From Streptomyces tateyamensis (GTDB lineage: Bacteria > Actinomycetota > Actinomycetes > Streptomycetales > Streptomycetaceae): a stretch of DNA of 64,000 nt. The translations under genes and the position numbers were made by a program. Shown piece after piece: positions 35,783 to 44,283 of this stretch. The number at the start of each line of letters is the position of its first letter. Positions within the stretch are counted from its first letter, which is position 1. The stretch lies in contig NZ_PYBW01000016.1 in assembly GCF_003205575.1 (NCBI RefSeq), forward strand, positions 1 through 64,000. The letters run 5' to 3'. The notes below the pieces were generated by a model. It did no database searches. It worked only from the letters and a program-made list of their open reading frames with translations, and was not told where the DNA came from.

Positions 35783-38544
35783 TGAACTATCAGCTGACGC
35801 TCAACGGCGAGCAGTTCGCCGAGGAGCCGAGACCGGGCCAGTGTCTGCGGACCTACCTGCGCGATCGCGGCTGGTTCGGGGTGAAGAAGGGGTGCGACGC
35901 GGGCGACTGCGGGGCCTGCACCGTGCAGGTGGACGGTGAGCCGGTGCACAGTTGCCTCTACCCGGCGGTGCGGGCGGCCGGGCGCTCGGTCACCACGGTG
36001 GAGGGGCTGGCCAAGGACGGTGAACTCCACCCGGTGCAGCAGCGCTTCCTGGAGGCGCAGGGCTTCCAGTGCGGGTTCTGCACGCCCGGCTTCCTGATGA
36101 CCGCCAGCGCCCTGAACGAGGAGCAACTAGCCGATCTACCAAGGGCGTTGAAGGGCAACCTGTGCCGCTGCACCGGCTACCGGGCGATCGAGGACGCGAT
36201 CCGCGGGGTGCGGCACACCGAGGAGCCGTGCGCCGGGCAGGCGGTGGGCCGCAGCCTCGGGGCGCCGGCCGGACCGCAGGTGGTCACCGGGACCGCCCGC
36301 TACACCTTCGACGTCGAGGTCGAGGGGCTGCTGCACCTGAAGCTGCTGCGCTCCCCGCACCCGCACGCCCGGATCCGCTCGATCGACACCTCGGCGGCGC
36401 TGCGGGTGCCCGGGGTGGTCGCGGTGCTCACCCATCACGACGCCCCCGACAAGCTGTACTCCTCCGCCCGGCACGAGCACCCGACCGAGGACCCGGACGA
36501 CACCCGGGTGCTGGACGACGTGGTCCGCTTCGTCGGACAGCGGGTCGCCGCCGTGGTCGCCGAGAGCGAAGCGGCGGCCGAGGAGGGCCGCCGGCGGATC
36601 GCGGTCGACTACGAGGTGCTGCCGTTCGTCCTCGACCCGGAGCTCGCCATGCTGCCGGGCGCCCCGGTGCTCCACCCCAAGGGGCCGCAGTCCAGGATCG
36701 CCCGGCCGGAGCAGAACGTCTGCGGCGAGGCGCACGGCGAGCTGGGCAACGTCGAACTGGGCTTCGCCGAGGCCGACCTGGTCTACGAGGAGACCTTCCA
36801 GACCCAGTGGGTGCAGCACGCCAGTCTGGAGACGCACGGCTGCCTGGCCTACTTCGAGCAGGCCGAGTCGGACGGGGAGCCCGGTCAGGAGCGGCTGGTG
36901 GTGCGCTCCTCCACCCAGGTGCCGTTCCTGACCCGGCGAGCCCTGTGCGACCTGTTCGACCTGCCGCTGGAGCAGATCCGGGTGGTCGCGGGGCGGGTCG
37001 GCGGCGGGTTCGGCGGCAAGCAGGAGATGCTCACCGAGGACATCGCGGTGCTGGCGGCGACGAAGCTGCACCGGCCGGTGAAACTCGAGTTCACCCGGGC
37101 CGAGCAGTTCTACGGCGCCACCACCCGCCACCCGTTCCGGATCACCGTGAAGCTCGGCGCCAAGCGGGACGGCACGCTGACGGCCGTTCAGTTCCGCGTC
37201 GTCGCCAACACCGGTGCGTACGGCAACCACGGCCCGGCGGTGATGTTCCACAGCGTCGGCGAGTCGATGGGCATCTACCGCGCCCCGCACAAGAAGGTCG
37301 ACGCCTACTCGGTCTACACCAACGGCGTGCCCGCGGGCGCGTTCCGCGGCTACGGGCTCGGCCAGGTCACCTTCGCCCTGGAGTCGGCCATCGACGAACT
37401 CGCCCGCCGGCTCGGCCTGGACCCGCTGGTGCTCCGGGAGAAGAACGTCATCGGCCCCGGCGAGCAGATGGCCGGTCCGCTCGGCGAGGAGGAGGACCTG
37501 CACATCGCCTCCTACGGCCTGGACCAGTGCCTGCAGGTGGTCCGCACCGCGCTGGCCGACGACACCAGCGCCGAACTGGCCCCCGAGGGCTGGCTGGTGG
37601 GGCAGGGGTTCGCCATGTCGGCGATCGCCTGCGGGCCGCCCGGCGGACACATCGCCGACGCCACGGTCAAGCTGCTGGACGACGGCAGCTACGACGTCGC
37701 GGTGGGCACCGCCGAGTTCGGCAACGGCACCACCACGGTGCACAAGCAGATCACCGCCGGGGCGCTGGGCACCACGGTGGACCGGATCACGATCCGGCAG
37801 TCGGACACCGACCTGGTCAAGCACGACACCGGCGCCTTCGGCTCGGCCGGCACCGTGGTGGCGGGCAAGGCGGTGATGAAGGCCGCCAACGCGCTGGCCG
37901 AGCAGATCCTCTCCTTCACCGCCGAGTACGCCCGCACCCCGCGCAGCCTGCTGCGGCTGACCGCCGAGGCGGTCGAGTGCGACGGTCGGCGGGTGACCCT
38001 CAAGGAGGTCCACGAGGCGGCCCGCAGGCAGGGCGTCGTGCTGAGCGCGGACGGCCACTTCGGCGGCTCCCCGCGCTCGGTGGCCTTCAACTCCCACTGG
38101 TTCCGGATCGCCGTCGATCCCGACACCGGCGAGATGCGGATCCTGCGCAGCGTGCACGGCGCCGACGCCGGCAAGGTGATGAACCCGCTGCAGTGCCGGG
38201 GCCAGGTGGAGGGCGGCGTGGCCCAGGCGCTGGGCGCCACCCTGTTCGAGCAGGTGCTGCTCGACGAGCAGGGCCAGGTCAGCACCGCCGCGTTCCGCCG
38301 CTACCGGCTGCCGGCCTATGCCGACGTGCCGCGTACCGAGGTGCACTTCAGCGAGACCTCGGACGCGATCGGGCCGCTGGGGGCGAAGTCGATGAGCGAG
38401 AGCCCGTTCAACCCGGTGCCGCCGGCCTTCGCCAACGCGCTGCGGGACGCCACCGGGATCCGCTTCACCGAGGCGCCGTTCCTGCGCGACAAGGTCTGGC
38501 AGGCGCTCGCGGAGCGGGAGCGGGGAAAGGGCCGGCCCGCTTGA
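35782..38544 (+). CDS. Xanthine-dehydrogenase-type fused [2Fe-2S]/molybdenum subunit
   Basis: A 920-aa fusion of the small iron-sulfur subunit and the large molybdopterin subunit. The plant-type cluster ligands are Cys38, 43, 46 and 58 and the second cluster Cys97, 100, 128 and 130. The molybdenum part begins near residue 160 and shows GRVGGGFGGKQ, AFRGYGLGQ, and GPLGAKSMSESPFNPVPPAF, with the catalytic Glu in the SES motif (GVGEPP in classical enzymes). These enzymes hydroxylate purines or other heterocycles with water as oxygen source. The PucR regulator downstream supports purine catabolism. The order FAD, then FeS-Mo, with no separate FeS gene, is typical of streptomycetes. Confidence 0.93.
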   Translation: MNYQLTLNGEQFAEEPRPGQCLRTYLRDRGWFGVKKGCDAGDCGACTVQVDGEPVHSCLYPAVRAAGRSVTTVEGLAKDGELHPVQQRFLEAQGFQCGFCTPGFLMTASALNEEQLADLPRALKGNLCRCTGYRAIEDAIRGVRHTEEPCAGQAVGRSLGAPAGPQVVTGTARYTFDVEVEGLLHLKLLRSPHPHARIRSIDTSAALRVPGVVAVLTHHDAPDKLYSSARHEHPTEDPDDTRVLDDVVRFVGQRVAAVVAESEAAAEEGRRRIAVDYEVLPFVLDPELAMLPGAPVLHPKGPQSRIARPEQNVCGEAHGELGNVELGFAEADLVYEETFQTQWVQHASLETHGCLAYFEQAESDGEPGQERLVVRSSTQVPFLTRRALCDLFDLPLEQIRVVAGRVGGGFGGKQEMLTEDIAVLAATKLHRPVKLEFTRAEQFYGATTRHPFRITVKLGAKRDGTLTAVQFRVVANTGAYGNHGPAVMFHSVGESMGIYRAPHKKVDAYSVYTNGVPAGAFRGYGLGQVTFALESAIDELARRLGLDPLVLREKNVIGPGEQMAGPLGEEEDLHIASYGLDQCLQVVRTALADDTSAELAPEGWLVGQGFAMSAIACGPPGGHIADATVKLLDDGSYDVAVGTAEFGNGTTTVHKQITAGALGTTVDRITIRQSDTDLVKHDTGAFGSAGTVVAGKAVMKAANALAEQILSFTAEYARTPRSLLRLTAEAVECDGRRVTLKEVHEAARRQGVVLSADGHFGGSPRSVAFNSHWFRIAVDPDTGEMRILRSVHGADAGKVMNPLQCRGQVEGGVAQALGATLFEQVLLDEQGQVSTAAFRRYRLPAYADVPRTEVHFSETSDAIGPLGAKSMSESPFNPVPPAFANALRDATGIRFTEAPFLRDKVWQALAERERGKGRPA

Positions 38545-38580
38545 GGACCGGGCCGGCCCGCTTGAGGACCGGGCCGGCCC
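38529..38580 (+). repeat. 21-base tandem repeat spanning the stop codon
   Basis: Unit GGGCCGGCCCGCTTGAGGAC plus a final C, present 2.5 times (38529-38549, 38550-38570, 38571-38580). The first copy includes the TGA stop of the molybdenum subunit (38542-38544), so the extra copies lie in the untranslated trailer. Each unit contains the palindrome GGGCCGGCCC, which could also help termination. Confidence 0.85.
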
Positions 38581-38755
38581 GTGGGGACGATTCAAGCAGC
38601 GCCGCAATGGTGCGGACCACTGGTCTCCCGCACCAGCCGCCGGGCCGTCGGCTGGACCATCGAACAAGAGGGCGATCCAGGGCTTTGGGTTGCATCTACT
38701 ATGCCTAAAAGCCGGTAGCCCTTGCTGGTGCGATAGGCAGGAGTGGAGCAACAGG

Positions 38756-40228
38756 ATGATCGTCGGGGAACTGCTGGAGCTGGACGGCCTGGACATCGAG
38801 GTGGCCTGGGCGACCCGGGAGCTGCTGGAGCGCGAGGTCACCGGCGTCACCTCCACCGACCTGCAGGACCCCGCGCGCTACCTGCAGGCCGGCGAGCTGG
38901 TGCTGACCGGGCTGGTCTGGTGGCACGGCGAGGACGCCTCGGCCGCGCTGCGGTTCGCCAACGCGCTGCGCAGCGCCGAGGTGTCCGCGCTGCTCGCCGG
39001 GGAGGGCACCCACGGCACGGTGCCCGAGGAGCTGGTGGCGGCGTGCCGGGCGCACTCCATCGCGCTGCTCTCGGTGCCGGCGGGCACCAGCTTCCGGGCC
39101 GTCACCGACCGGGTCTACCTGCGGCTCTGGGGCGAGCTGCGGGAACGCTCGGAGAACCTGGCGGCGGTGCCGGCCACGGTGCGCCGCGAGCTGCTCGGGA
39201 TGCTGCACTCCCACGCACCGGCGGCGGCGATCCTGGCCCACGCGGTGGCGCACCTGGGGCTGCCGCACTGCCGGCTGGAGACGGCCGGCGGGCGGGTGCT
39301 GGCCTCCTCCGCGCCGGACTGCCCGGTGCCCGAGGGGCCGCCGATCGCGGTCGGGCCGGCCGGCACCTCGCCGTTCGACGGCTGGCGGCTGCGCCCGGTC
39401 GCCCAGGCCGCGCCCGCCGCCACCACGGTGCTGCACGGCCTGGCCGAACTGCTCGGCCCGCTGGCCACCCGGGCCCGGGCCACCGCCACCGCGCAGCGCC
39501 AGAGCGCGGTGCGGGTGCTGGAGTCGCTGGCTCGCGGCGGCGGTCCCGGGCTGGCGGAGGCGCTGGCTGCCTGCGGGCTGCCGGGCCGGCCGGTGACCCC
39601 GGTGCTGGCGCGGATCGAGGGCGCCCCTGAGTCGTGGGCGGCAGCCGCGCTGGCCGAGGGGCTGCACGTGCTCGGCGTGCCGTTCGCGGCGGCGCCGGAC
39701 GGGCAGGGCGGGGCGGTGGCCCTGGTGGCCGGCGAGCCGGCCGCGGTGGAGGGCGCCCTGCGGGCCGCCTGGCCCGGGCTGGCCGCCGTGTTGACGGACC
39801 GTCAGGAGCTGCGCGGCGGCGTCGGGCCGACCGCCGGCCCGGACGGCGCGACGCTGCGCGGCGCGCTGGTGGAGGCCGGTTACGCGCTCGCCTCGGCCGG
39901 CCCGGGCGAGGTCGGCAGCAGCGGCGAACTGACCTCGCTGCAGGCCCTGTTGCGCGGCATCCCGACCGAGGTCAAGGCGGCCTACCGGAGCAGCCTGCTG
40001 GCCCCGCTGGCCGAGCACGACCGGACCAACCCGGTCTCGCTGCTGGGCACCCTGGACTCCTTCCTGCGCCACGACGCCTCCTGGTCGCGCACCGCGGAGG
40101 CGCTGCACATCCACGTGAACACGGTGCACTACCGGATCAAGCGGATCGAGGAACTGACCGGCCGCAGCCTGGTCCGCCTGGAAGACCGCCTTGACCTGCG
40201 CGCGGCGCTGCTGTGCCCGACGGGGTGA
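38756..40228 (+). CDS. PucR-family transcriptional regulator
   Basis: PucR-type regulator of 490 aa. The N-terminal purine-catabolism-regulator-like domain (about 1-125) begins IVGELLELDGLDIEVAWATRELLEREVTGVTSTDLQDPARYLQAGELVLTGL. A linker and GGDEF-like middle follow, then the C-terminal HTH_30: NPVSLLGTLDSFLRHDASWSRTAEALHIHVNTVHYRIKRIEELTGR. Such proteins sense purine intermediates and activate uric-acid or xanthine catabolism. ATG 38756 follows GGAGTGGAG. Placed just after the xanthine-dehydrogenase-type genes on the same strand, which supports its role as their regulator. Confidence 0.92.
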   Translation: MIVGELLELDGLDIEVAWATRELLEREVTGVTSTDLQDPARYLQAGELVLTGLVWWHGEDASAALRFANALRSAEVSALLAGEGTHGTVPEELVAACRAHSIALLSVPAGTSFRAVTDRVYLRLWGELRERSENLAAVPATVRRELLGMLHSHAPAAAILAHAVAHLGLPHCRLETAGGRVLASSAPDCPVPEGPPIAVGPAGTSPFDGWRLRPVAQAAPAATTVLHGLAELLGPLATRARATATAQRQSAVRVLESLARGGGPGLAEALAACGLPGRPVTPVLARIEGAPESWAAAALAEGLHVLGVPFAAAPDGQGGAVALVAGEPAAVEGALRAAWPGLAAVLTDRQELRGGVGPTAGPDGATLRGALVEAGYALASAGPGEVGSSGELTSLQALLRGIPTEVKAAYRSSLLAPLAEHDRTNPVSLLGTLDSFLRHDASWSRTAEALHIHVNTVHYRIKRIEELTGRSLVRLEDRLDLRAALLCPTG

Positions 40229-40230
40229 GG

Positions 40231-40274
40231 CAGCCGGGGGAAGGTGACCCAGAAGGTCACCCGGGAGCCGGCTG
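40231..40274. terminator. Bidirectional hairpin between PucR and ATPase genes
   Basis: Nested inverted repeats, CAGCCGG (40231-40237) with CCGGCTG (40268-40274) outside and GGTGACC (40243-40249) with GGTCACC (40255-40261) inside, lie between convergent genes. It overlaps the last codons of the minus-strand gene. Confidence 0.6.
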
Positions 40275-40745
40275 CGTGTGGGCTTCCGAGAGGTCGAGTT
40301 CGGCCCAGATCGTCTTCCCGGGCGCGGCCGGGCGCGGGGACATCCCCCAGCGGGCGGCCAGGCGGGCGACGATCAGCAGGCCTCGGCCTGACTCGGCGTC
40401 ATCGGAGGGAGCGGTCGGAGGAGCCTGCCGGGGCGCCCGCTCGGTGCGGGTGTCGGAGACCTCGACCCGCAGGGCGGTGGCGGACCGGGTCAACCGGACC
40501 TCGAAGTCCCGCCCCGGTACGTGGCCGTGGCGAACGGCGTTGGCGGCCAGCTCGGCGCAGACCAGGGTCATGGTCTCGTTGGCGCGGGAGTCGTAGGAAT
40601 AGCCCCACTCGTCGAGCCGGTGCGAGACGAGTCGGCGGGCGAGGCGGGCACCGCGCGGGGTGGAGCTGAAGCGCATCGCGAACCTGGCGGCCTCGATCAG
40701 GGCGGGAGTGTGCAGGGAGTCCATGCCGAGCAGCGTGCCGGGCAT
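40257..40745 (-). CDS. RsbW-like ATP-binding anti-sigma/regulatory protein
   Basis: A GHKL-fold ATPase of 162 aa. FSSTPRGARLARRLVSHRLDEWG is the typical start, MTLVCAELAANAVRHG is the N-box, VEVSDTRTERAP the G1 box and SGRGLLIVARLAARWG the G2 box. In Streptomyces many such proteins act as anti-sigma-factor kinases or act with HTH/DUF397 partners. Start chosen at ATG 40745; ATG 40724 is possible. It diverges from the HTH protein at 40939, an arrangement conserved with XRE-DUF5753/DUF397 genes. Confidence 0.88.
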   Translation of the reverse strand: MPGTLLGMDSLHTPALIEAARFAMRFSSTPRGARLARRLVSHRLDEWGYSYDSRANETMTLVCAELAANAVRHGHVPGRDFEVRLTRSATALRVEVSDTRTERAPRQAPPTAPSDDAESGRGLLIVARLAARWGMSPRPAAPGKTIWAELDLSEAHTQPAPG

Positions 40746-40938
40746 CGCGGGGCTCTGACCAGGGACGACGCGCGTACGGAGCGGTGCTGTACGGGGAGTT
40801 GGCGGCAGTGTACGCGGAAGTTCGCACACTCCGCGACGAAGACCGCTCACGGCGTGCTACCGTGCGACTACAAATCAAGAACTGACCCCGGCGGTGCGTC
40901 AACACCCCGGGGCACGGCACTTGGAGTCAGAGCTCCTC

Positions 40939-41826
40939 ATGCACGTTCACTTTAGCGCGCCCGAACGCTTCGTACGGGCGCCACACGAGATTGTCCGCCA
41001 CCCGCGTCTGCGGGCCACCGCGAAGACGCTGCTGCTCTGGGCGCTGTCGTTGCCGCCCGGCAGCCGGGACACCATCCTCACCATCGGCAGGCGGATGCCG
41101 GAGGGGCGCACCGCCGTGTCGCGGGCGCGCAGTCAGCTGATCGAGGAGGGATACCTCCACGTGCGGCGGAGTCAGCACCCGACGAAGGGCACCTGGACCA
41201 CCCGGGTACTGGTGAGCAGCGAGCCGCTGACGGAGCCTCAGGAGATCGCGGCCGCTTGGGACGCTGCGGTCCGAAACCCGGCACTCGGTGAAGGGGGCAG
41301 TCGGGCCGTCGGCACTTCCCCCAAGGGGGAGAAGACGGAGGTGAAGACCTCCCTCCCCGACACGGCGAGTCCGTCGGACGAGGCGCGCCGGGCCGATGCC
41401 GCACGGCTGCTGGGGCGCCTGGCCACCCGGGACGGACGGATGCACCTCGGCGTGCCCGAGATCTTCGGCCTCGCACCGCTGGTCGCGGACTGGCTCTCGC
41501 GAGACTCGGACGTCGGGCGCCTGCGGGAGGCGCTGTTCGGCGGGCTGCCGAGCCCGGTCCTGTTCCCGGCAGGGCTGCTGCGCTCGCGGCTGGAGCGGAA
41601 GATGCCCGAGGCTGCTGGTGCTGCTGGTGCTGCTGGTGCTGCTGGTGCGCCCCGGGGTGTCGGGGAGTGCGAGCGGTGCGCGGATCCGGTGCCGGGCGGG
41701 AGTGCGCTCTGCCGCCGGTGCACGGGAGGTGCTCCGCCGAGGGTGCTGCCGGATCCGGGCGCGGTGGAGCGCAACCGGCGGGGTGCGGCGAAGGCGCGAA
41801 GTCTGCTGCGAGGCGCGGCGGCCTGA
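40939..41826 (+). CDS. HTH protein with C-terminal zinc ribbon
   Basis: DNA-binding protein of 295 aa. The N-terminal domain (about 1-105; VRAPHEIVRHPRLRATAKTLLLWALSLPPGSRDTILTIGRRMPEGRTAVSRARSQLIEEGYL) is a winged-helix like those of replication or phage regulators. A low-complexity Ala/Gly stretch (225-237) links to a C-terminal Cys4 ribbon (CERCADPVPGGSALCRRC). This is a common streptomycete helix-turn-helix family of unknown function. Start ATG 40939. It lies between the divergent ATPase and an XRE regulator. Confidence 0.8.
   Translation: MHVHFSAPERFVRAPHEIVRHPRLRATAKTLLLWALSLPPGSRDTILTIGRRMPEGRTAVSRARSQLIEEGYLHVRRSQHPTKGTWTTRVLVSSEPLTEPQEIAAAWDAAVRNPALGEGGSRAVGTSPKGEKTEVKTSLPDTASPSDEARRADAARLLGRLATRDGRMHLGVPEIFGLAPLVADWLSRDSDVGRLREALFGGLPSPVLFPAGLLRSRLERKMPEAAGAAGAAGAAGAPRGVGECERCADPVPGGSALCRRCTGGAPPRVLPDPGAVERNRRGAAKARSLLRGAAA
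41611..41646 (+). repeat. Four perfect 9-base repeats in coding sequence
   Basis: GCTGCTGGT is repeated four times in frame, encoding (AAG)4 in the linker of the HTH protein (residues about 225-236). Perfect units of this sort can vary in copy number between strains. Confidence 0.85.
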
Positions 41827-41841
41827 CATGACGTCAGCCTG

Positions 41842-41864
41842 GTTGTACACGCGGGCGTTGTACA
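41842..41864. promoter_or_regulatory. Direct repeat GTTGTACA, possible operator
   Basis: Two copies of GTTGTACA (41842-41849 and 41857-41864) spaced 15 bases apart lie upstream of the XRE-DUF5753 gene. Each contains the palindrome TGTACA. This spacing suits a regulator contacting one face of the helix; autoregulation by the XRE protein is possible but unproven. Confidence 0.4.
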
Positions 41865-41976
41865 TGGGCCCGTGCGGCTGGAGATTCGCAGTTCAGACCC
41901 CATGGGAACGTGGCTCTCCGTATGGTTTCCGGTACGCCTTGGATGTGGGCGTGGGCGGGTGGCCGGAGGTGCGGGC

Positions 41977-42789
41977 GTGGCGGACCAGGACGACGGTGCG
42001 GGCTTCCTGCGGAGCTTCGGGTTGCAGCTGAAGCTGCTGCGGGAGCGGCGGAAACTGTCCCGCGCGGAGCTGGGCGCGCTGCTCGGGTACGGCGAGGATC
42101 AGATCGCCTCGGTGGAGCTCGGCCGGCGGATCCCCAAGCCCGAGTTCATCGACAAGGCCGACGAGGTACTGGATGCGGGCGGCGTGCTGAAGGCGATGAA
42201 GGGGGAGGTGCAGCGGGCCCGGTACCCGGCGTTCTTCCGGGATGCGGCGAAGTTGGAGGCGGAGTCGGTCGAGCTGCACGCGTATGACGCGCTGGTGATG
42301 AACGGCCTGTTGCAGACGGAGGAGTACGCGCGAGCGGTCTTCACGATGATGAGGCCTCCACTCGATGACGACGTCATCGACCAGCGGGTAGCCGCGCGCC
42401 TTGCACGACAGAGCCTCTTCGACAGGAGGCCTGCGCCCCTCGCTAGCTTCGTCATTGACGAGTCGGTGCTTCGCAGACCTATCGGTGGGCCTCAAGTGCT
42501 TCGAGGCCAGCTGGAGGAGCTCCTCCTTGTCGGCCAGCGGCGGACCGTCGAGATCCAGGTCATGCCGCTCAGTCGGCCCCAGAATGCGGGCCTCGCCGGG
42601 CCGTTCACCTTGATCGAGACGAAGGACGGGCGCAGGGTCGCCTACGTCGAGGTGCAGAATGTGAGCCACGTGCACGCGGAGCGGCACCTGGTTCGTGGGC
42701 TGGAGGTCAAATACGGGATCCTCCGAGCCCAGGCGCTGACGCCCCAGGAGTCCATGGGCTTTGTCGAGAGGTTGCTGGGAGAGCTATGA
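41977..42789 (+). CDS. XRE regulator with DUF5753 domain
   Basis: A 270-aa regulator. HTH_XRE covers about 12-65 (LKLLRERRKLSRAELGALLGYGEDQIASVELGRRIPKPEFI). The DUF5753 domain covers about 95-265 (LHAYDALVMNGLLQTEEYARAVFTMM, RQSLFDRRPAPLASFVIDESVLRRPIGGPQVL, EIQVMPLS). It works with small DUF397 proteins in systems like WhiJ/AbaA-type developmental control. The GTG at 41977 is chosen because GGAGG lies 7 bases upstream; GTG 41959 and ATG 41872 are less likely. Its stop overlaps the DUF397 start (ATGA). Confidence 0.92.
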   Translation: MADQDDGAGFLRSFGLQLKLLRERRKLSRAELGALLGYGEDQIASVELGRRIPKPEFIDKADEVLDAGGVLKAMKGEVQRARYPAFFRDAAKLEAESVELHAYDALVMNGLLQTEEYARAVFTMMRPPLDDDVIDQRVAARLARQSLFDRRPAPLASFVIDESVLRRPIGGPQVLRGQLEELLLVGQRRTVEIQVMPLSRPQNAGLAGPFTLIETKDGRRVAYVEVQNVSHVHAERHLVRGLEVKYGILRAQALTPQESMGFVERLLGEL

Positions 42790-42995
42790 GGGTCGAGCAG
42801 TTGGAAGAGATGTCTCGGCTGGTGTGGGTGAAGAGCAGTTACAGCAGCGAAGAAGGCGGTCAGTGCGTGGAGGTCGCCCTCTCGGCCGGAGCCATCCGTG
42901 TAAGGGACTCCAAAGACCGGACAGGGCCGGTACTCAGCTTCGACGACGCCGACTGGGTTGCCTTTCTCGGGTTCGCTGTCACTCAGGCCGGCTGA
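42786..42995 (+). CDS. DUF397 protein
   Basis: A 69-aa partner protein: LVWVKSSYSSEEGGQCVEVA and VRDSKDRTGPVLSFDDADWVAFL are the diagnostic DUF397 motifs. ATG 42786 overlaps the XRE stop codon by 4 bases. Together with the RsbW-like ATPase and XRE regulator it makes the typical streptomycete regulatory cassette, in which DUF397 proteins are thought to modulate the XRE protein. Confidence 0.93.
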   Translation: MRVEQLEEMSRLVWVKSSYSSEEGGQCVEVALSAGAIRVRDSKDRTGPVLSFDDADWVAFLGFAVTQAG

Positions 42996-43061
42996 CAGCC
43001 GCCGACCGTGAACGAGCTCGCCGGTGTGTCTGGTCCGGCAGGAAGGCTCGTAGGCTCCTGG

Positions 43062-43098
43062 CGAGGTGGCGGCTGGTCAGGGACCAGCCGCCACCTCG
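43062..43098. terminator. Bidirectional hairpin between DUF397 and EF-Tu genes
   Basis: Perfect 16-base stem, 43062-43077 with 43083-43098, loop of 5 bases. It lies 3 bases beyond the stop of the EF-Tu gene and serves the convergent DUF397 transcript as well. Confidence 0.8.
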
Positions 43099-43101
43099 GG
43101 T

Positions 43102-44283
43102 CTAGCTCAGCACCTCGCGCACCGCGCCGGCCGCGACCGTGCGGCCGCCCTCGCGGACGGCGAAGGTCAGGCCCGGCTCCAGCGGGACCGCCTGACCCAG
43201 CGTCACAGTGGCCGTCACCGTCTCACCCGGGAGTACCAGGTCGGTGCCCGCGGGCAGGTCGACGTTGCCGACCACGTCACCGGTGCGCAGGTAGAACTGC
43301 GGGCGGTAGCCGCCGGTGATGCCGGTGCGGCGGCCGCCCTGGGCGGTGTCCAGCAGGTGCAGGCGGGCGGTGAACGAGGTGTGCACCTCGGTGCTGCCCG
43401 GCGCCGCGACCACCTGGCCGCGCCGCACCTGGCCGCGCTGCACGCCGCGCAGCAGCAGCGCGACGTTGTCGCCCGCCTCGGCGGACTCCATGGTGCGCCC
43501 GAAGGTCTCCACCCCGGTGACCACCGACTCCAGCTGCCCGCCGTAACCGAGCACGGCCACCTTGTCGCCGAGTCGGACCCGCCCGCGCTCCACCGCGCCG
43601 GTCACGACGGTGCCGCGGCCGGTGATGGTGAGCACGTTCTCCACCGGCAGCAGGAACGGCGCGTCCGTGTAGCGCACCGGGGTCGGCACGTACGCGTCGA
43701 CGCTGTCGAGCAGGCGCAGCAGGGCGTCGGTCCAGACCGGGTCGCCCTCCAGCGCGCGGAGCCCGGAGACCGGCACCACCGGCAGCTCGGCGCCGTCGTA
43801 GCCGTGCGCGGCGAGCAGCTCGCGCACCTCCAGCTCGATCAGCTCCAGCAGCTCGGAGTCGGCCCCGTCCGCCTTGTTGAGCGCCACCACCACGTGCTCG
43901 ACGCCGACCTGACGAGCCAGCAGCACGTGCTCGGCGGTCTGCGGCATCACGCCGTCCTGCGCCGACACCACCAGGATCGCGCCGTCCAGCTGGGCGGCGC
44001 CGGTGATCATGTTCTTCACGAAGTCGGCGTGCCCGGGCATGTCGACGTGCGCGTAGTGCCGGGTGGCGGTCTCGTACTCGACGTGCGAGATGTTGATGGT
44101 GATGCCGCGGGCACTCTCCTCCGGGGCCCGGTCGATCCGGTCGAACGGGACGAAGGTGCCGGTGCCCCGGTCGGCGAGGACCTTGGTGATGGCGGCGGTG
44201 AGGGTGGTCTTGCCGTGGTCGACGTGACCCATGGTGCCGATGTTCAGGTGCGGCTTGGTGCGCACGAAGGCCTGCTTGGCCAT
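43102..44283 (-). CDS. tuf: Elongation factor Tu, divergent paralogue
   Basis: EF-Tu of 393 aa, all three domains present. The P-loop GHVDHGKT is at 19-26, switch II DMPGH at 81-85, base motif NKAD at 136-139, and the C-terminus [20 protein letters not shown]. It delivers aminoacyl-tRNA to the ribosome with GTP. Divergence from usual Streptomyces EF-Tu1 is clear (SAQDG for AATDG, ADGADS for ADMVDD) and no EF-G or ribosomal gene is adjacent, so it is a tuf3-like paralogue. It has no cysteine at all; the usual Cys in DCPGH is Met. Residues at classical kirromycin-resistance sites (Gln in RQVGV, Ala375) are unchanged. The ATG has GGAGAAGAG upstream. Confidence 0.95.
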   Translation of the reverse strand: MAKQAFVRTKPHLNIGTMGHVDHGKTTLTAAITKVLADRGTGTFVPFDRIDRAPEESARGITINISHVEYETATRHYAHVDMPGHADFVKNMITGAAQLDGAILVVSAQDGVMPQTAEHVLLARQVGVEHVVVALNKADGADSELLELIELEVRELLAAHGYDGAELPVVPVSGLRALEGDPVWTDALLRLLDSVDAYVPTPVRYTDAPFLLPVENVLTITGRGTVVTGAVERGRVRLGDKVAVLGYGGQLESVVTGVETFGRTMESAEAGDNVALLLRGVQRGQVRRGQVVAAPGSTEVHTSFTARLHLLDTAQGGRRTGITGGYRPQFYLRTGDVVGNVDLPAGTDLVLPGETVTATVTLGQAVPLEPGLTFAVREGGRTVAAGAVREVLS

